Part shown: piece after piece, positions 1 through 6,506 of the stretch
Numbering within the stretch: position 1 is the stretch's first letter
How the letters are laid out: each line of letters opens with the position of its first letter
Source: Candidatus Zhuqueibacterota bacterium
Lineage (GTDB): Bacteria > Zhuqueibacterota > Zhuqueibacteria > Zhuqueibacterales > Zhuqueibacteraceae
Assembly: GCA_013361015.1 (NCBI GenBank)
Contig: JABWAN010000290.1
Span: forward strand, 1-6,978
DNA: 6,978 nt
Direction: 5' to 3'
Translations under genes and position numbers: made by a program
The notes under the pieces: generated by a model
What the model saw: the letters and a program-made list of their open reading frames with translations, nothing else
Told to the model about the DNA's origin: nothing
Database searches by the model: none

Positions 1-186
1 CTTTAGTGCACTCCTTTGCAGCACAGCCAGCTTGAAAATATCAACTAGGCGGCGGGATGCCATCGCTTTGAAGTCAGCTAGCCTGAAAAGATAAAGGTCA
101 GGTAAACAAGCAAAGATGACACCTCGGTGGAGCAGCGACACAACATAAAAAAGATTTAGTTCGACGTTGCATGACTTTCCACCAAA
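1..186. other. Region downstream of the flippase gene; no supported gene
   Basis: This stretch follows the flippase stop codon and runs to the window edge. I see no rRNA, tRNA, clear terminator or convincing coding sequence. The minus strand has a run of A/T (six T on that strand at 147-152) but no good hairpin in front of it, so I do not call a terminator. In the flippase reading frame the minus strand stays open from just after the TAG stop to base 1. An ATG at 63-61 begins a possible N-terminus (MASRRLVDIFKLAVL...), but it has no Shine-Dalgarno sequence. The codons (TTA, CTA, AGG, AGT) are unlike the neighbouring genes. Sequence beyond the edge would settle whether a gene starts here. Confidence 0.5.
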
Positions 187-1608
187 CTACTTCGATACGC
201 CGAGCGACTCGCGCAAACGGCGCAAGTCCACGGCGTTAATCTCTTTGCTCAACCACAACAACACGAAGTATATGCCCGCGAGCACCACCGCTTTCACGAG
301 GAAGTCGATGGAGATGAAGTCCACACTTTTTGCGAGCGCATAAACGCCGAGCGCGATGCCGAGCATTCGTGGAATAGACCACGAGAGCAATAGCGGTTTC
401 ACTTCGCGGCGAATGGACCACAACGCGAACGTTGCGCCCAACACGCCGATGATGCTCGTTGCCAACGCGCCGCCCAGCAATTGCAGGCGCGGCACGAGGA
501 GCAGGTTCAATGCAACATCACCGGCGACCAATGCGAGCACCATCGCGAAGCATGCGGTCATGCGATTGCGCGCGATCATGATCGTGTTGATGACGGCCAT
601 CAGCGTTACACAGGATAAACCAGCCATCAACCAACGCAACACCGGCGCGGCAGAGGTGAAGGCAGCGCCGAACAATAACGCAATCACGTCTTCCGCGGTG
701 AGCGCGACGATGATGTTGGCGAGCGTTAGAAAGATGAGCAGATAGCGCAGCGTGTCTTGCGTCAGCTCCGTGGCGCGTTTTTCATCTTGCATGGCAATGG
801 CGCGCGACAGCGAAGGCAAGAGCACGGCGGAGATGGCAATGGACATGAAGTACGAGAGTTTCGCGAGCACCGCGGCGGAGACGTACAAGCCCACTTCTTC
901 GGGGGAGAGAAAATATTTTATGAACCATAGATCAATGGCAAAGAACGCATTTAATCCCACGAAGTAAAGTACATTCTGTGCGGCCCACGCGCCGTATTGC
1001 AGCGATTGCAATTCAACTTGCGCGTGCGAGGGGCGATAGAAAACCAGCGCGAGCAGCAACGCGACAGCCGAGGCGATGATGTTGCCGATGAGTGCGCCGT
1101 GCACGGAAAAGCCGAGCCACACAAGCACGAGTATCGCCGCGACGCGAGCGAGCGAGTAGGCGATGCCGAGCCACGTGTATTGCGTGAAGCGATGCAAACC
1201 GTTTTGCACGCTGAGAAAATATTTGTACAAGCCATACACGATGATGTCGAAGCCCGCGAGGCGAAAGAGCGAGGTCAAGTTCGGATCACGAAAAAACTGC
1301 GCGAGCAATGGCGCCGACAATTCGAACGCGGCGAACACGAGCACGGCGTAGAGCATTTGCCAGCGCAATGTTTTCTTCACAAGGTGCGCCATGGCTTCGG
1401 GCCGCTCGCCGCCGAATTTTTGAATCACTTCCGGAATGCCGGTGATGACGAACAATTCGACGACCACGAGCACGGACATGACAAGGCCGAAGTTGCCGAA
1501 ATCCACCACGCCCAACAAACGCGCGAGGCCGAAGTTCACGGCCAAGCCGGCGGCGAGGAAGATCACTTGGCTGCACATCAACAAAATTGTGGCGCGACCG
1601 ACTTTCAT
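187..1608 (-). CDS. Polysaccharide flippase, Wzx/PST (RfbX-like) family
   Basis: The 473-residue protein is almost entirely hydrophobic, with about 12-14 predicted membrane segments separated by short basic loops, the usual size and layout of Wzx-type flippases in the MOP superfamily. The N-terminal half begins with the typical first helix and loop (ATILLMCSQVIFLAAG, then NFGLARLLGVVDFGNFGL). This resembles the family pattern in which a helix is followed by a 'LG..DFG.FGL' turn. The family moves undecaprenyl-diphosphate-linked oligosaccharides from the cytoplasmic to the periplasmic face of the inner membrane. I chose the ATG at 1608-1606 because it overlaps the stop of the upstream gene as ATGA, a sign of translational coupling, and GGAAAG lies about 10 bases upstream. 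A longer reading from a GTG at 1662 would overlap the upstream gene by 58 bases and is less likely. Substrate specificity cannot be read from the sequence. Confidence in the family is high. Confidence 0.9.
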   Translation of the reverse strand: MKVGRATILLMCSQVIFLAAGLAVNFGLARLLGVVDFGNFGLVMSVLVVVELFVITGIPEVIQKFGGERPEAMAHLVKKTLRWQMLYAVLVFAAFELSAPLLAQFFRDPNLTSLFRLAGFDIIVYGLYKYFLSVQNGLHRFTQYTWLGIAYSLARVAAILVLVWLGFSVHGALIGNIIASAVALLLALVFYRPSHAQVELQSLQYGAWAAQNVLYFVGLNAFFAIDLWFIKYFLSPEEVGLYVSAAVLAKLSYFMSIAISAVLLPSLSRAIAMQDEKRATELTQDTLRYLLIFLTLANIIVALTAEDVIALLFGAAFTSAAPVLRWLMAGLSCVTLMAVINTIMIARNRMTACFAMVLALVAGDVALNLLLVPRLQLLGGALATSIIGVLGATFALWSIRREVKPLLLSWSIPRMLGIALGVYALAKSVDFISIDFLVKAVVLAGIYFVLLWLSKEINAVDLRRLRESLGVSK

Positions 1609-3749
1609 GCCGACTTTCTTTCCATTACCGGAAATTCTTCCGGCGCTTTCATCTTCGCCCACATGTCATCCATGAGTTTCATGGACTCGAGTCCTTCCGC
1701 AGCGGAAACCGGTTCGGTTTCATTCAACAAAATGCTGCGATAAAACAAGCCGATCAAACGCTCCGTGCCTTCGAACAAATATCTTTGGTTTTTGAACATC
1801 GCGAAAAGATTTCTCCACGCAGCGCGACGCATTGCCTTGCCGCTCTTGAAGCCGTTCAAGCTGCGATTGAGCATGCGCGGTAACGGGCCGATTTCTTGAT
1901 CGAGCAAAACGGCTTTATTCAAAAAGTCGATCTTCATCGAACCCTTTGTGCCGAAGACGTTCACGTATTGATAGCGCGGCGAGGTTGAAAGCGAGAGTGA
2001 AATCATGCCGACGCATTGTTCGTTTTGCAAAAAGACTTTCAACTCGTCGTGTTCCAAACCGGCAATATTGCCCGAGTTGCTCATGGCGATTTCTTTCACG
2101 TGGCTTTTCGGCATGAAATCCGTGAGCACGTACAAGGCATGCGGCATGAAATCTTGATACACCGAGCCGGGCAAATTCATGCCCCAATAATTTTTGGGGT
2201 CGAAGGGCAGCACGGAACCGAACTGCGTGCCGTACCAACTTTCTACAAAAGAAATATTGCCGAGCAGGCCGCGTGCGACGATCGCACGCGCTTCGAGCAT
2301 CACGCCGTCGTAAAGATGATTATGCACCACGCCGAGTTTCACGCCATGTTCCTTCGCAACGCTCATCATTTCGCGTGCTTGCGCGGCGTCCACGGCCATG
2401 GGTTTTTCCACGAGCACGTGACAGCCCTTTTGCATCGCAAAACGCGCGACCGGCGCATGAAATTGCGGCGGCGTGAGAATGTGCACCACGTCCGGCTTCT
2501 CTTTCTCGATCATCTCACGATAATCCAGAAACTTCTTCGCAATGCCGAAACGTGTGGCCGTGTCATTCAGCGCGGTTTCTTTGGGATCGGCGAGCAAAAT
2601 CTCGCCGGCGTTTTTTATGCCTTTAATGATGTCGACATGCACCGCAGAGATATTGCCGCAACCAATGATGCCCACGCGCAACTTTTTTTCGGAAGGAATC
2701 ACGACATTGCCCGCAACCAAACCGTGCGAGCGTTTCGGCATTCGCTTTTCGCGCTGCCATTTCGCTGTGCGTTCCAAACTTTCTTGAAAGCTGACATACG
2801 GCTGCGCCCCAAACACGCGCTTGAACTTATCGTTCGAATAATTGATCGAGGTGCAATAGAGTTTGAGATGCAGATCGCTCAACGGCGGTTTCTTGCCGCC
2901 GGGCTTGAACAGTTGTTTGAGCGTGAATTTTGCGAAGCTCATCACCCAGCGCGGCACTGCGATTACGCTCACGTTCGGATTGATGCGCGCGCGCAAAAAT
3001 TTAATCCACTCTTTGCGCGTGAGCGTTTCGTCTTCTGTGAGATTAAAACACTCGCCGACGGCATTCTCCATTTGCAGCGAGCGCACGACTGCATCCGCGA
3101 CGTTTTCAACGTAACTGAGCGGCAGTTTCGTGCGCGAATTGCCGATGAGAATGGTTTTCTCTTCGCCCAAGCCGAGGCCGGTCGTGGCGGGAAAGAGACT
3201 ACTGCCGGGTCCGTAAATCGCGCCGGGGCGAAAGATGACGCACGGCAACGCGTGTTCTTTCACATATCGCCACACCAACTTTTCCGCCGCGATTTTCGAC
3301 TTCGCATAAAACGCAGCATGCGCATCATCCTCATACGGCATGTCTTCGGTGAAGACCGGCTTCGAATTCATGTTCGCATGCGGATAAACACTGGCGGAAC
3401 TGATGAACACGAAGCGCTTGACTTTATGCTTGCGCGATTCTTCGAGCAACACTTGCGTGGAATGCACGTTGGTCGCATAGAAATCTTCCCAACTGCCGCC
3501 GAACGTAGCCGCGGCGTGAATCACATAATCGGCTTCTGCAACCGCAGCCGCGAGACATGCGTCATCGCGCACGTCGCCGGAGATGAGCGACACGCCGGCC
3601 TGCTCCAAATGCGCGGGTAATTTCGTGCGCCGCGCTAAGGCCGTGACGTGATAACCTTCGGCAAGCAGCCGCTGCACCAACGCGCGTCCGACAAAGCCTG
3701 CGCCGCCGGTGAGGAAAACTGTGGGGGTGTTGCGAGATATGAGTTTCAT
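1605..3749 (-). CDS. Fusion of extended SDR sugar epimerase/reductase and Gfo/Idh/MocA oxidoreductase
   Basis: This 714-residue protein (from the ATG at 3749) carries two complete NAD(P)-dependent enzymes. Residues about 8-335 form an extended short-chain dehydrogenase: TGGAGFVG nucleotide-binding loop at 14-21, SSASVYP strand, YAKSK catalytic Tyr148/Lys152, then RPGAIYGPG. A linker of about 20 residues leads to a Gfo/Idh/MocA domain (about 357-700) with Rossmann motif GIIGCGN (360-366), the signature EKP at 448-450, and a DFMPH segment supplying Asp533 and His537 as likely catalytic residues. Each family normally occurs as a separate protein of about 300-350 residues acting on nucleotide sugars, for example in making deoxy- or amino-sugars. 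The stop overlaps the flippase start (ATGA). The exact start is uncertain: an ATG at 3806 has AAGGA nine bases upstream and would add 19 residues, but SDR homologues usually begin just before the first strand. The linker contains a possible slippery site. Sugar substrates are not known. Confidence 0.9.
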   Translation of the reverse strand: MKLISRNTPTVFLTGGAGFVGRALVQRLLAEGYHVTALARRTKLPAHLEQAGVSLISGDVRDDACLAAAVAEADYVIHAAATFGGSWEDFYATNVHSTQVLLEESRKHKVKRFVFISSASVYPHANMNSKPVFTEDMPYEDDAHAAFYAKSKIAAEKLVWRYVKEHALPCVIFRPGAIYGPGSSLFPATTGLGLGEEKTILIGNSRTKLPLSYVENVADAVVRSLQMENAVGECFNLTEDETLTRKEWIKFLRARINPNVSVIAVPRWVMSFAKFTLKQLFKPGGKKPPLSDLHLKLYCTSINYSNDKFKRVFGAQPYVSFQESLERTAKWQREKRMPKRSHGLVAGNVVIPSEKKLRVGIIGCGNISAVHVDIIKGIKNAGEILLADPKETALNDTATRFGIAKKFLDYREMIEKEKPDVVHILTPPQFHAPVARFAMQKGCHVLVEKPMAVDAAQAREMMSVAKEHGVKLGVVHNHLYDGVMLEARAIVARGLLGNISFVESWYGTQFGSVLPFDPKNYWGMNLPGSVYQDFMPHALYVLTDFMPKSHVKEIAMSNSGNIAGLEHDELKVFLQNEQCVGMISLSLSTSPRYQYVNVFGTKGSMKIDFLNKAVLLDQEIGPLPRMLNRSLNGFKSGKAMRRAAWRNLFAMFKNQRYLFEGTERLIGLFYRSILLNETEPVSAAEGLESMKLMDDMWAKMKAPEEFPVMERKSA
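2682..2688 (-). other. Possible -1 frameshift heptamer A AAA AAG in the interdomain linker
   Basis: On the coding strand the linker reads TCC GAA AAA AAG TTG, so the heptamer A AAA AAG sits in the phase needed for tandem -1 slippage. It is the same heptamer used by Escherichia coli dnaX. Slippage would enter a frame that ends at a TAA about 19 codons later, giving an SDR-only protein of about 375 residues. I see no upstream Shine-Dalgarno-like stimulator and no strong downstream stem, so function is unproven. Confidence 0.3.
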
Positions 3750-3757
3750 TTTCTCAC

Positions 3758-3786
3758 TTGACATCGCACAGCAAGATTCGTATTCT
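3758..3786 (+). promoter_or_regulatory. Sigma-70-type promoter of the toxin-antitoxin cassette
   Basis: TTGACA (3758-3763) matches the -35 consensus exactly and is followed after 17 bases by TATTCT (3781-3786), a four-of-six match to the -10 box. The predicted start point near 3793 gives a leader of about 46 bases before the Phd antitoxin gene. The -35 box lies only about 10 bases outside the start of the divergent SDR/oxidoreductase gene, so the two transcription units probably share control sequence here. Confidence 0.65.
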
Positions 3787-3796
3787 TGCGGCGCAA
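3771..3796. promoter_or_regulatory. Palindromes overlapping the cassette -10 box; possible autoregulatory operator
   Basis: GCAAGA (3771-3776) and TCTTGC (3784-3789) form an inverted repeat with a 7-base centre across the -10 box. The second arm also belongs to a tighter palindrome TTGCG-G-CGCAA (3786-3796). A further TTGCAA lies at 3806-3811. Phd/YefM and RHH antitoxins are known to repress their own promoters by binding short palindromes in this position. The site itself is seen directly; its role as operator is inference. Confidence 0.4.
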
Positions 3797-3838
3797 ACAA
3801 GATCATTGCAAAGATTCCTTCATACAAGGAGCATATAA

Positions 3839-4129
3839 ATGAACACCCAAACCGTGACCGTCGAAGATGCGCAAACTCGTCTTGCAGAGTTGCTGAATCT
3901 TGCGCAAGCCGGCAATGAAATCATCATCGCGCAAGGCGATCAGCCGGTGGCGCGTTTAGTGGCCATTGCCGAAACAAAACCCAAACGTCGTGTCGCCGGA
4001 TTGCATCGCGGCAAAATTTGGATGAGCGATGATTTCGACGCGCCGTTGCCCGACGAGTATTGGTTGAGCAAAAAGCGTGGCTCCCATCAACCGCATGACA
4101 ACAATTCGAATCTGCTAAAAAGGAGTTGA
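3839..4129 (+). CDS. Phd/YefM-family antitoxin
   Basis: The 96-residue protein has the Phd/YefM fold pattern: an N-terminal strand and helix (VTVEDAQTRLAELLNLAQAG, residues 6-25), then EIIIAQGDQPVARLVAI (27-43), which forms the DNA-binding dimer in this family. A C-terminal toxin-binding segment follows, with GKIW at 58-61 and FDAPLPDEYW at 66-75, a form common in antitoxins paired with VapC/PIN toxins. The start is fixed by AAGGAG (3826-3831) seven bases before the ATG. Family members usually end soon after the DEYW-type motif; this one continues for 21 hydrophilic residues rich in Lys, Asn, His and Ser. The next gene begins only 3 bases after the stop, and it is a second small antitoxin-like protein rather than a toxin. 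The protein probably represses the promoter just upstream. Its toxin partner, if any, may be the PIN protein two genes on, or may have been lost. Confidence 0.85.
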   Translation: MNTQTVTVEDAQTRLAELLNLAQAGNEIIIAQGDQPVARLVAIAETKPKRRVAGLHRGKIWMSDDFDAPLPDEYWLSKKRGSHQPHDNNSNLLKRS

Positions 4130-4132
4130 ACT

Positions 4133-4408
4133 ATGGCAACCGCCATCACTATTCCCGACCAACTTTTCCCTCGCATCTTCGCCGCCGCGAAGAAAATGGG
4201 CTTCACCAAACCCGACGACTTTGCGGCGCATCTCATTGAAGAGAAGTTGCTCGAAATGGAAGAACAAGAGAAAATTTTTGCCATCACGGACAAGGTTCGC
4301 ACTGCGCTGGAAGCTAAGGGCATCAGCGAAGAAGAAACCTTGGCCGATTTCGAAAAATTTCGGGAGCATCTCTATCATGAACGTAGCCAGGGAAACCATC
4401 GCGGTTGA
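4133..4408 (+). CDS. Small ribbon-helix-helix-like protein, probable antitoxin of the PIN toxin
   Basis: This 91-residue protein begins with a short strand and two helices (AITIPDQ at 4-10; LFPRIFAAAKKMG at 11-23; DDFAAHLIEEKL at 28-39) in the order strand-helix-turn-helix typical of the ribbon-helix-helix (CopG/Arc-like) DNA-binding fold. The rest is strongly charged and helical, rich in Glu and Lys, and ends with FREHLYHERS. This looks like the extended toxin-binding tail of a VapB-type antitoxin. Translation starts from AAGGAG (4120-4125) seven bases before the ATG, a site that overlaps the last codons of the Phd gene. Its last 32 bases overlap the start of the PIN gene, a common arrangement for antitoxin-toxin pairs. 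I recognise the fold pattern, not a named family, so the antitoxin role rests mainly on position. Confidence 0.65.
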   Translation: MATAITIPDQLFPRIFAAAKKMGFTKPDDFAAHLIEEKLLEMEEQEKIFAITDKVRTALEAKGISEEETLADFEKFREHLYHERSQGNHRG

Positions 4409-4814
4409 CGCCAATCCGTTGTTATCCGCTCTACGCGGAGGCCGAGCGCGAGCCGTTCTCTTTTCGGGAAAGTTTTTTTTTCTCACTACCGAATTTACGA
4501 CGTGGGAAGTCAAGAAATACATTCCCGAACTTTCAAACAAGACGGACATTCCCGAAAGCGAGTTGTTTTACGCTTTCGACCGTTTCCCTATCACGGCTAT
4601 TCCGCCTCGTGTTTATGATGAGAAGCGCAAACAAGCTCAAGCTCTCATTGCGCGTCGTGATCCAAAGGACGTTGATATTCTGGCTTTGGCCTTAAAACAC
4701 GAAGTGTCGCTCTGGACGAATGATAAGGGCTTTAACAACCTCTCCGAGCTTCAAGTTTTCACGACCGCCGATATGCTGGAGAAGTTAGCGGTGCTCACCT
4801 CAAGCACGAATTGA
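4377..4814 (+). CDS. PIN-domain protein, VapC-like ribonuclease toxin
   Basis: The 145-residue protein fits a single PIN domain. Its acidic residues sit where the family coordinates Mg2+: Asp11 in IAVDANPLLSAL, Glu44 in TTWEVKKY, Asp98 (with Asp100 close by) in RRDPKDVDILALAL, and Asp116 in LWTNDKGF. VapC-like PIN toxins cut tRNA, rRNA or mRNA; the target here cannot be predicted. The frame stays open upstream through the antitoxin gene. I chose the ATG at 4377 because it precedes the first PIN strand by the usual few residues and has GGGAG (4362-4366) ten bases upstream. Its start overlaps the RHH-like gene by 32 bases, so translation is probably coupled. A run of nine T at 4473-4481 encodes three Phe residues. 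All four catalytic acids are present, so the toxin is likely intact. The stop lies 2 bases from the convergent glycosyltransferase stop. Confidence 0.82.
   Translation: MNVARETIAVDANPLLSALRGGRARAVLFSGKFFFLTTEFTTWEVKKYIPELSNKTDIPESELFYAFDRFPITAIPPRVYDEKRKQAQALIARRDPKDVDILALALKHEVSLWTNDKGFNNLSELQVFTTADMLEKLAVLTSSTN
4473..4481 (+). repeat. Nine-T homopolymer inside the PIN toxin gene
   Basis: Nine consecutive T bases encode Phe33-Phe34-Phe35, before the second catalytic acid Glu44. Gain or loss of one base would shift the frame and abolish the toxin. The current length keeps the frame intact. Confidence 0.8.
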
Positions 4815-4816
4815 AT

Positions 4817-6481
4817 CTACTTTCTCTCCCGCCTAAAAACCTGCATCGTCTTCTTTTCATCCTCCCACACGCGCGTCATGTTGTTCTTTACAAACTGCGC
4901 GACTTCAGTTGGAACGTATTGACTGCGCTCGAAGCGATAGGTATCGACCACGAACAGCGCTTCGCCGTGTTGCGCGAGCATGTGTTGCAGCTCGTCGAAA
5001 TTTGTGATCGCTTCCGCGCCGGAGTAATAGTCGCGCGGCTTGCCGTTCAGCACGCCGGGCTGCCAATCAAGCGTGGAATCCGTGTTCGCGTTGTTGAGGT
5101 TGTAATCCACCTTGCCGAGGTAATGATGCAACGTGAGCGGCAATGTGGACACGAGCACTTGTTCGCTCGTCGCGTGCGCTTGCACGTAATTCGCGGCCTC
5201 GCGCCAATCGTCATAATCCACCGCACCGTTGTTGCCTGCCGTGCCCATGAACGGCAGCTTGAGCGCATAACGAAACCAAATCGTGAGCGGCAGCCATCCA
5301 AAGATCATTCCTACGAGCAAGTATCGCTTCACGCGCGGGGTGAAGAGTTTCTTCAAACTTTGCCAAACGCTTTGCGCGTGCTGCTTTTCATCTTGATAAA
5401 GATTGTGCAGCGCATACGCCGCGAGCATAACGAAGAAGGGATAAACTTGAAAAATGTAATTCGGAATTTTATAAGCGAAAACAAACGAATGCAAGAACAC
5501 GGGCATGGCGAAATTGCAGCATACAAAGAATGCGGCCTTGTTGCCGCGCGTGAGCATATGCACGCACCCGAGCAGGAAGAACGCCGCAAGCGGAAATTGA
5601 CTGCTCTCCGTAAGCAAGTAATAATAGTAATGCGAGTCTTGCACGTATGCATAGTTTGCCCAACTCGGCTGAAAACTAACGGCATGTTGCACGAAACCTA
5701 TCGCATCAAAAAGGAGAACGCCGATGATTGCGCCCGCGAACGCAATGCCGAGCGCAAGACCGTATTTCGAAACGAGGGTTGCGCGCGCGCTTTTTGTGAA
5801 CAACAACACGCCCGTCATGCCCGCAATGAAAACCAACACACTCGCGACAATGATGCCCGTAAGCTCATGCACGTGAAACGACACCGCGAGGACGGTAGCG
5901 CTCGCGATGAGCCACGGCCAGCGAATGCCTTCGAGCGCGAAGTAGGCGCGAACGTTGTCAAACCGGCTTCGCTTGCTGGAATGAAGAGAGCGCGTCGCGC
6001 CTTCGAAGCCTTTGTAGAAAGCATACGCGCCAATGATATAGAGCAATTGAAACAACGTGTACATGCGCGCGAGGCGCGACCAGCCAATGCAGAGATGCGA
6101 GAAGGTGAGCAGAAAAGCTGAGAGCAAGCCGGCGTTGCGACCAAACAAATCGCGTGCGATGAAGAAGACTGCGACGACTGAGAGAACACCGAACACCGCG
6201 CTCGGAAAACGCGCGCCAAATTCATTCACCCCGAATAAACGAAATGAGAGTGCGACCGACTCCGCATAGAGCCTCGCGCGCTGATTCAAATTGCCCGAAG
6301 GAAAACGCGGCTCTTCACCGGCGACAATGGATTTGCCCGCGTAGACAAAATTGAGTTCATCCACCCAAAAACTGGGCACGCCCAATTGCGCGAAACGCAA
6401 GTACGCGGCTGCGATGACAATCGTGACGAGCGCGATGGCAGTTGCGAAAGTAAGGCGTTTGTTGTCGGTGAATTCGTTCAA
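4817..6481 (-). CDS. Membrane glycosyltransferase, GT39/ArnT-like (GT-C fold)
   Basis: The 554-residue protein has a first membrane helix at about 11-33 followed by FWVDE with Asp41-Glu42 in the first outer loop. This acidic pair is the hallmark of GT-C enzymes of the PMT/ArnT group that take sugars from polyprenyl-phosphate donors on the outer face of the inner membrane. About ten further hydrophobic segments run to about residue 416, including SFHVHELTG (201-209) with conserved-looking His residues. A soluble C-terminal domain (about 420-554) follows. The only start that includes the first helix is a TTG at 6481-6479; an in-frame TGA lies 30 bases further upstream with no ATG or GTG between. 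The nearest Shine-Dalgarno-like sequence, GAGGAGGG (6510-6503), is about 21 bases from this TTG, too far for normal use. The start is therefore uncertain. The gene probably belongs to the same transcript as the upstream GT4 gene. Acceptor and donor sugar are unknown. Confidence 0.85.
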   Translation of the reverse strand: MNEFTDNKRLTFATAIALVTIVIAAAYLRFAQLGVPSFWVDELNFVYAGKSIVAGEEPRFPSGNLNQRARLYAESVALSFRLFGVNEFGARFPSAVFGVLSVVAVFFIARDLFGRNAGLLSAFLLTFSHLCIGWSRLARMYTLFQLLYIIGAYAFYKGFEGATRSLHSSKRSRFDNVRAYFALEGIRWPWLIASATVLAVSFHVHELTGIIVASVLVFIAGMTGVLLFTKSARATLVSKYGLALGIAFAGAIIGVLLFDAIGFVQHAVSFQPSWANYAYVQDSHYYYYLLTESSQFPLAAFFLLGCVHMLTRGNKAAFFVCCNFAMPVFLHSFVFAYKIPNYIFQVYPFFVMLAAYALHNLYQDEKQHAQSVWQSLKKLFTPRVKRYLLVGMIFGWLPLTIWFRYALKLPFMGTAGNNGAVDYDDWREAANYVQAHATSEQVLVSTLPLTLHHYLGKVDYNLNNANTDSTLDWQPGVLNGKPRDYYSGAEAITNFDELQHMLAQHGEALFVVDTYRFERSQYVPTEVAQFVKNNMTRVWEDEKKTMQVFRRERK

Positions 6482-6506
6482 TGCAGTTCTTGTTCTGGAG
6501 TACCCT

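Noticed and set aside
1609..1662. Longer flippase N-terminus from a GTG at 1662
   Set aside because: It would overlap the upstream gene by 58 bases and add a polar, Gly/Lys-rich leader; the ATG at 1608 gives the classic ATGA overlap and begins just before the first membrane helix.
997..1743. A 248-codon open frame on the plus strand
   Set aside because: It is a His/Glu/Arg-rich shadow of the flippase gene and the end of the fusion gene.
2016..3620. A 534-codon open frame on the plus strand
   Set aside because: It is antisense to the SDR/oxidoreductase fusion, whose motifs are intact on the minus strand. Its translation is rich in His and Arg, with no recognisable motifs, as expected for the shadow frame of a coding gene.
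3750..3900. A minus-strand promoter for the SDR/oxidoreductase gene
   Set aside because: I searched for TTGACA/TATAAT-like pairs with 16-18 base spacing reading toward 3749 and found none good enough to report.
4115..4549. A minus-strand open frame across the antitoxin and toxin genes
   Set aside because: The plus strand carries a coherent antitoxin-toxin arrangement with ribosome sites and catalytic residues; the minus frame has no motif.
4811..6121. A 436-codon open frame on the plus strand
   Set aside because: It is antisense to the GT39 gene, has an Arg/His/Glu-rich composition and no domain pattern, and would overlap the PIN gene end.
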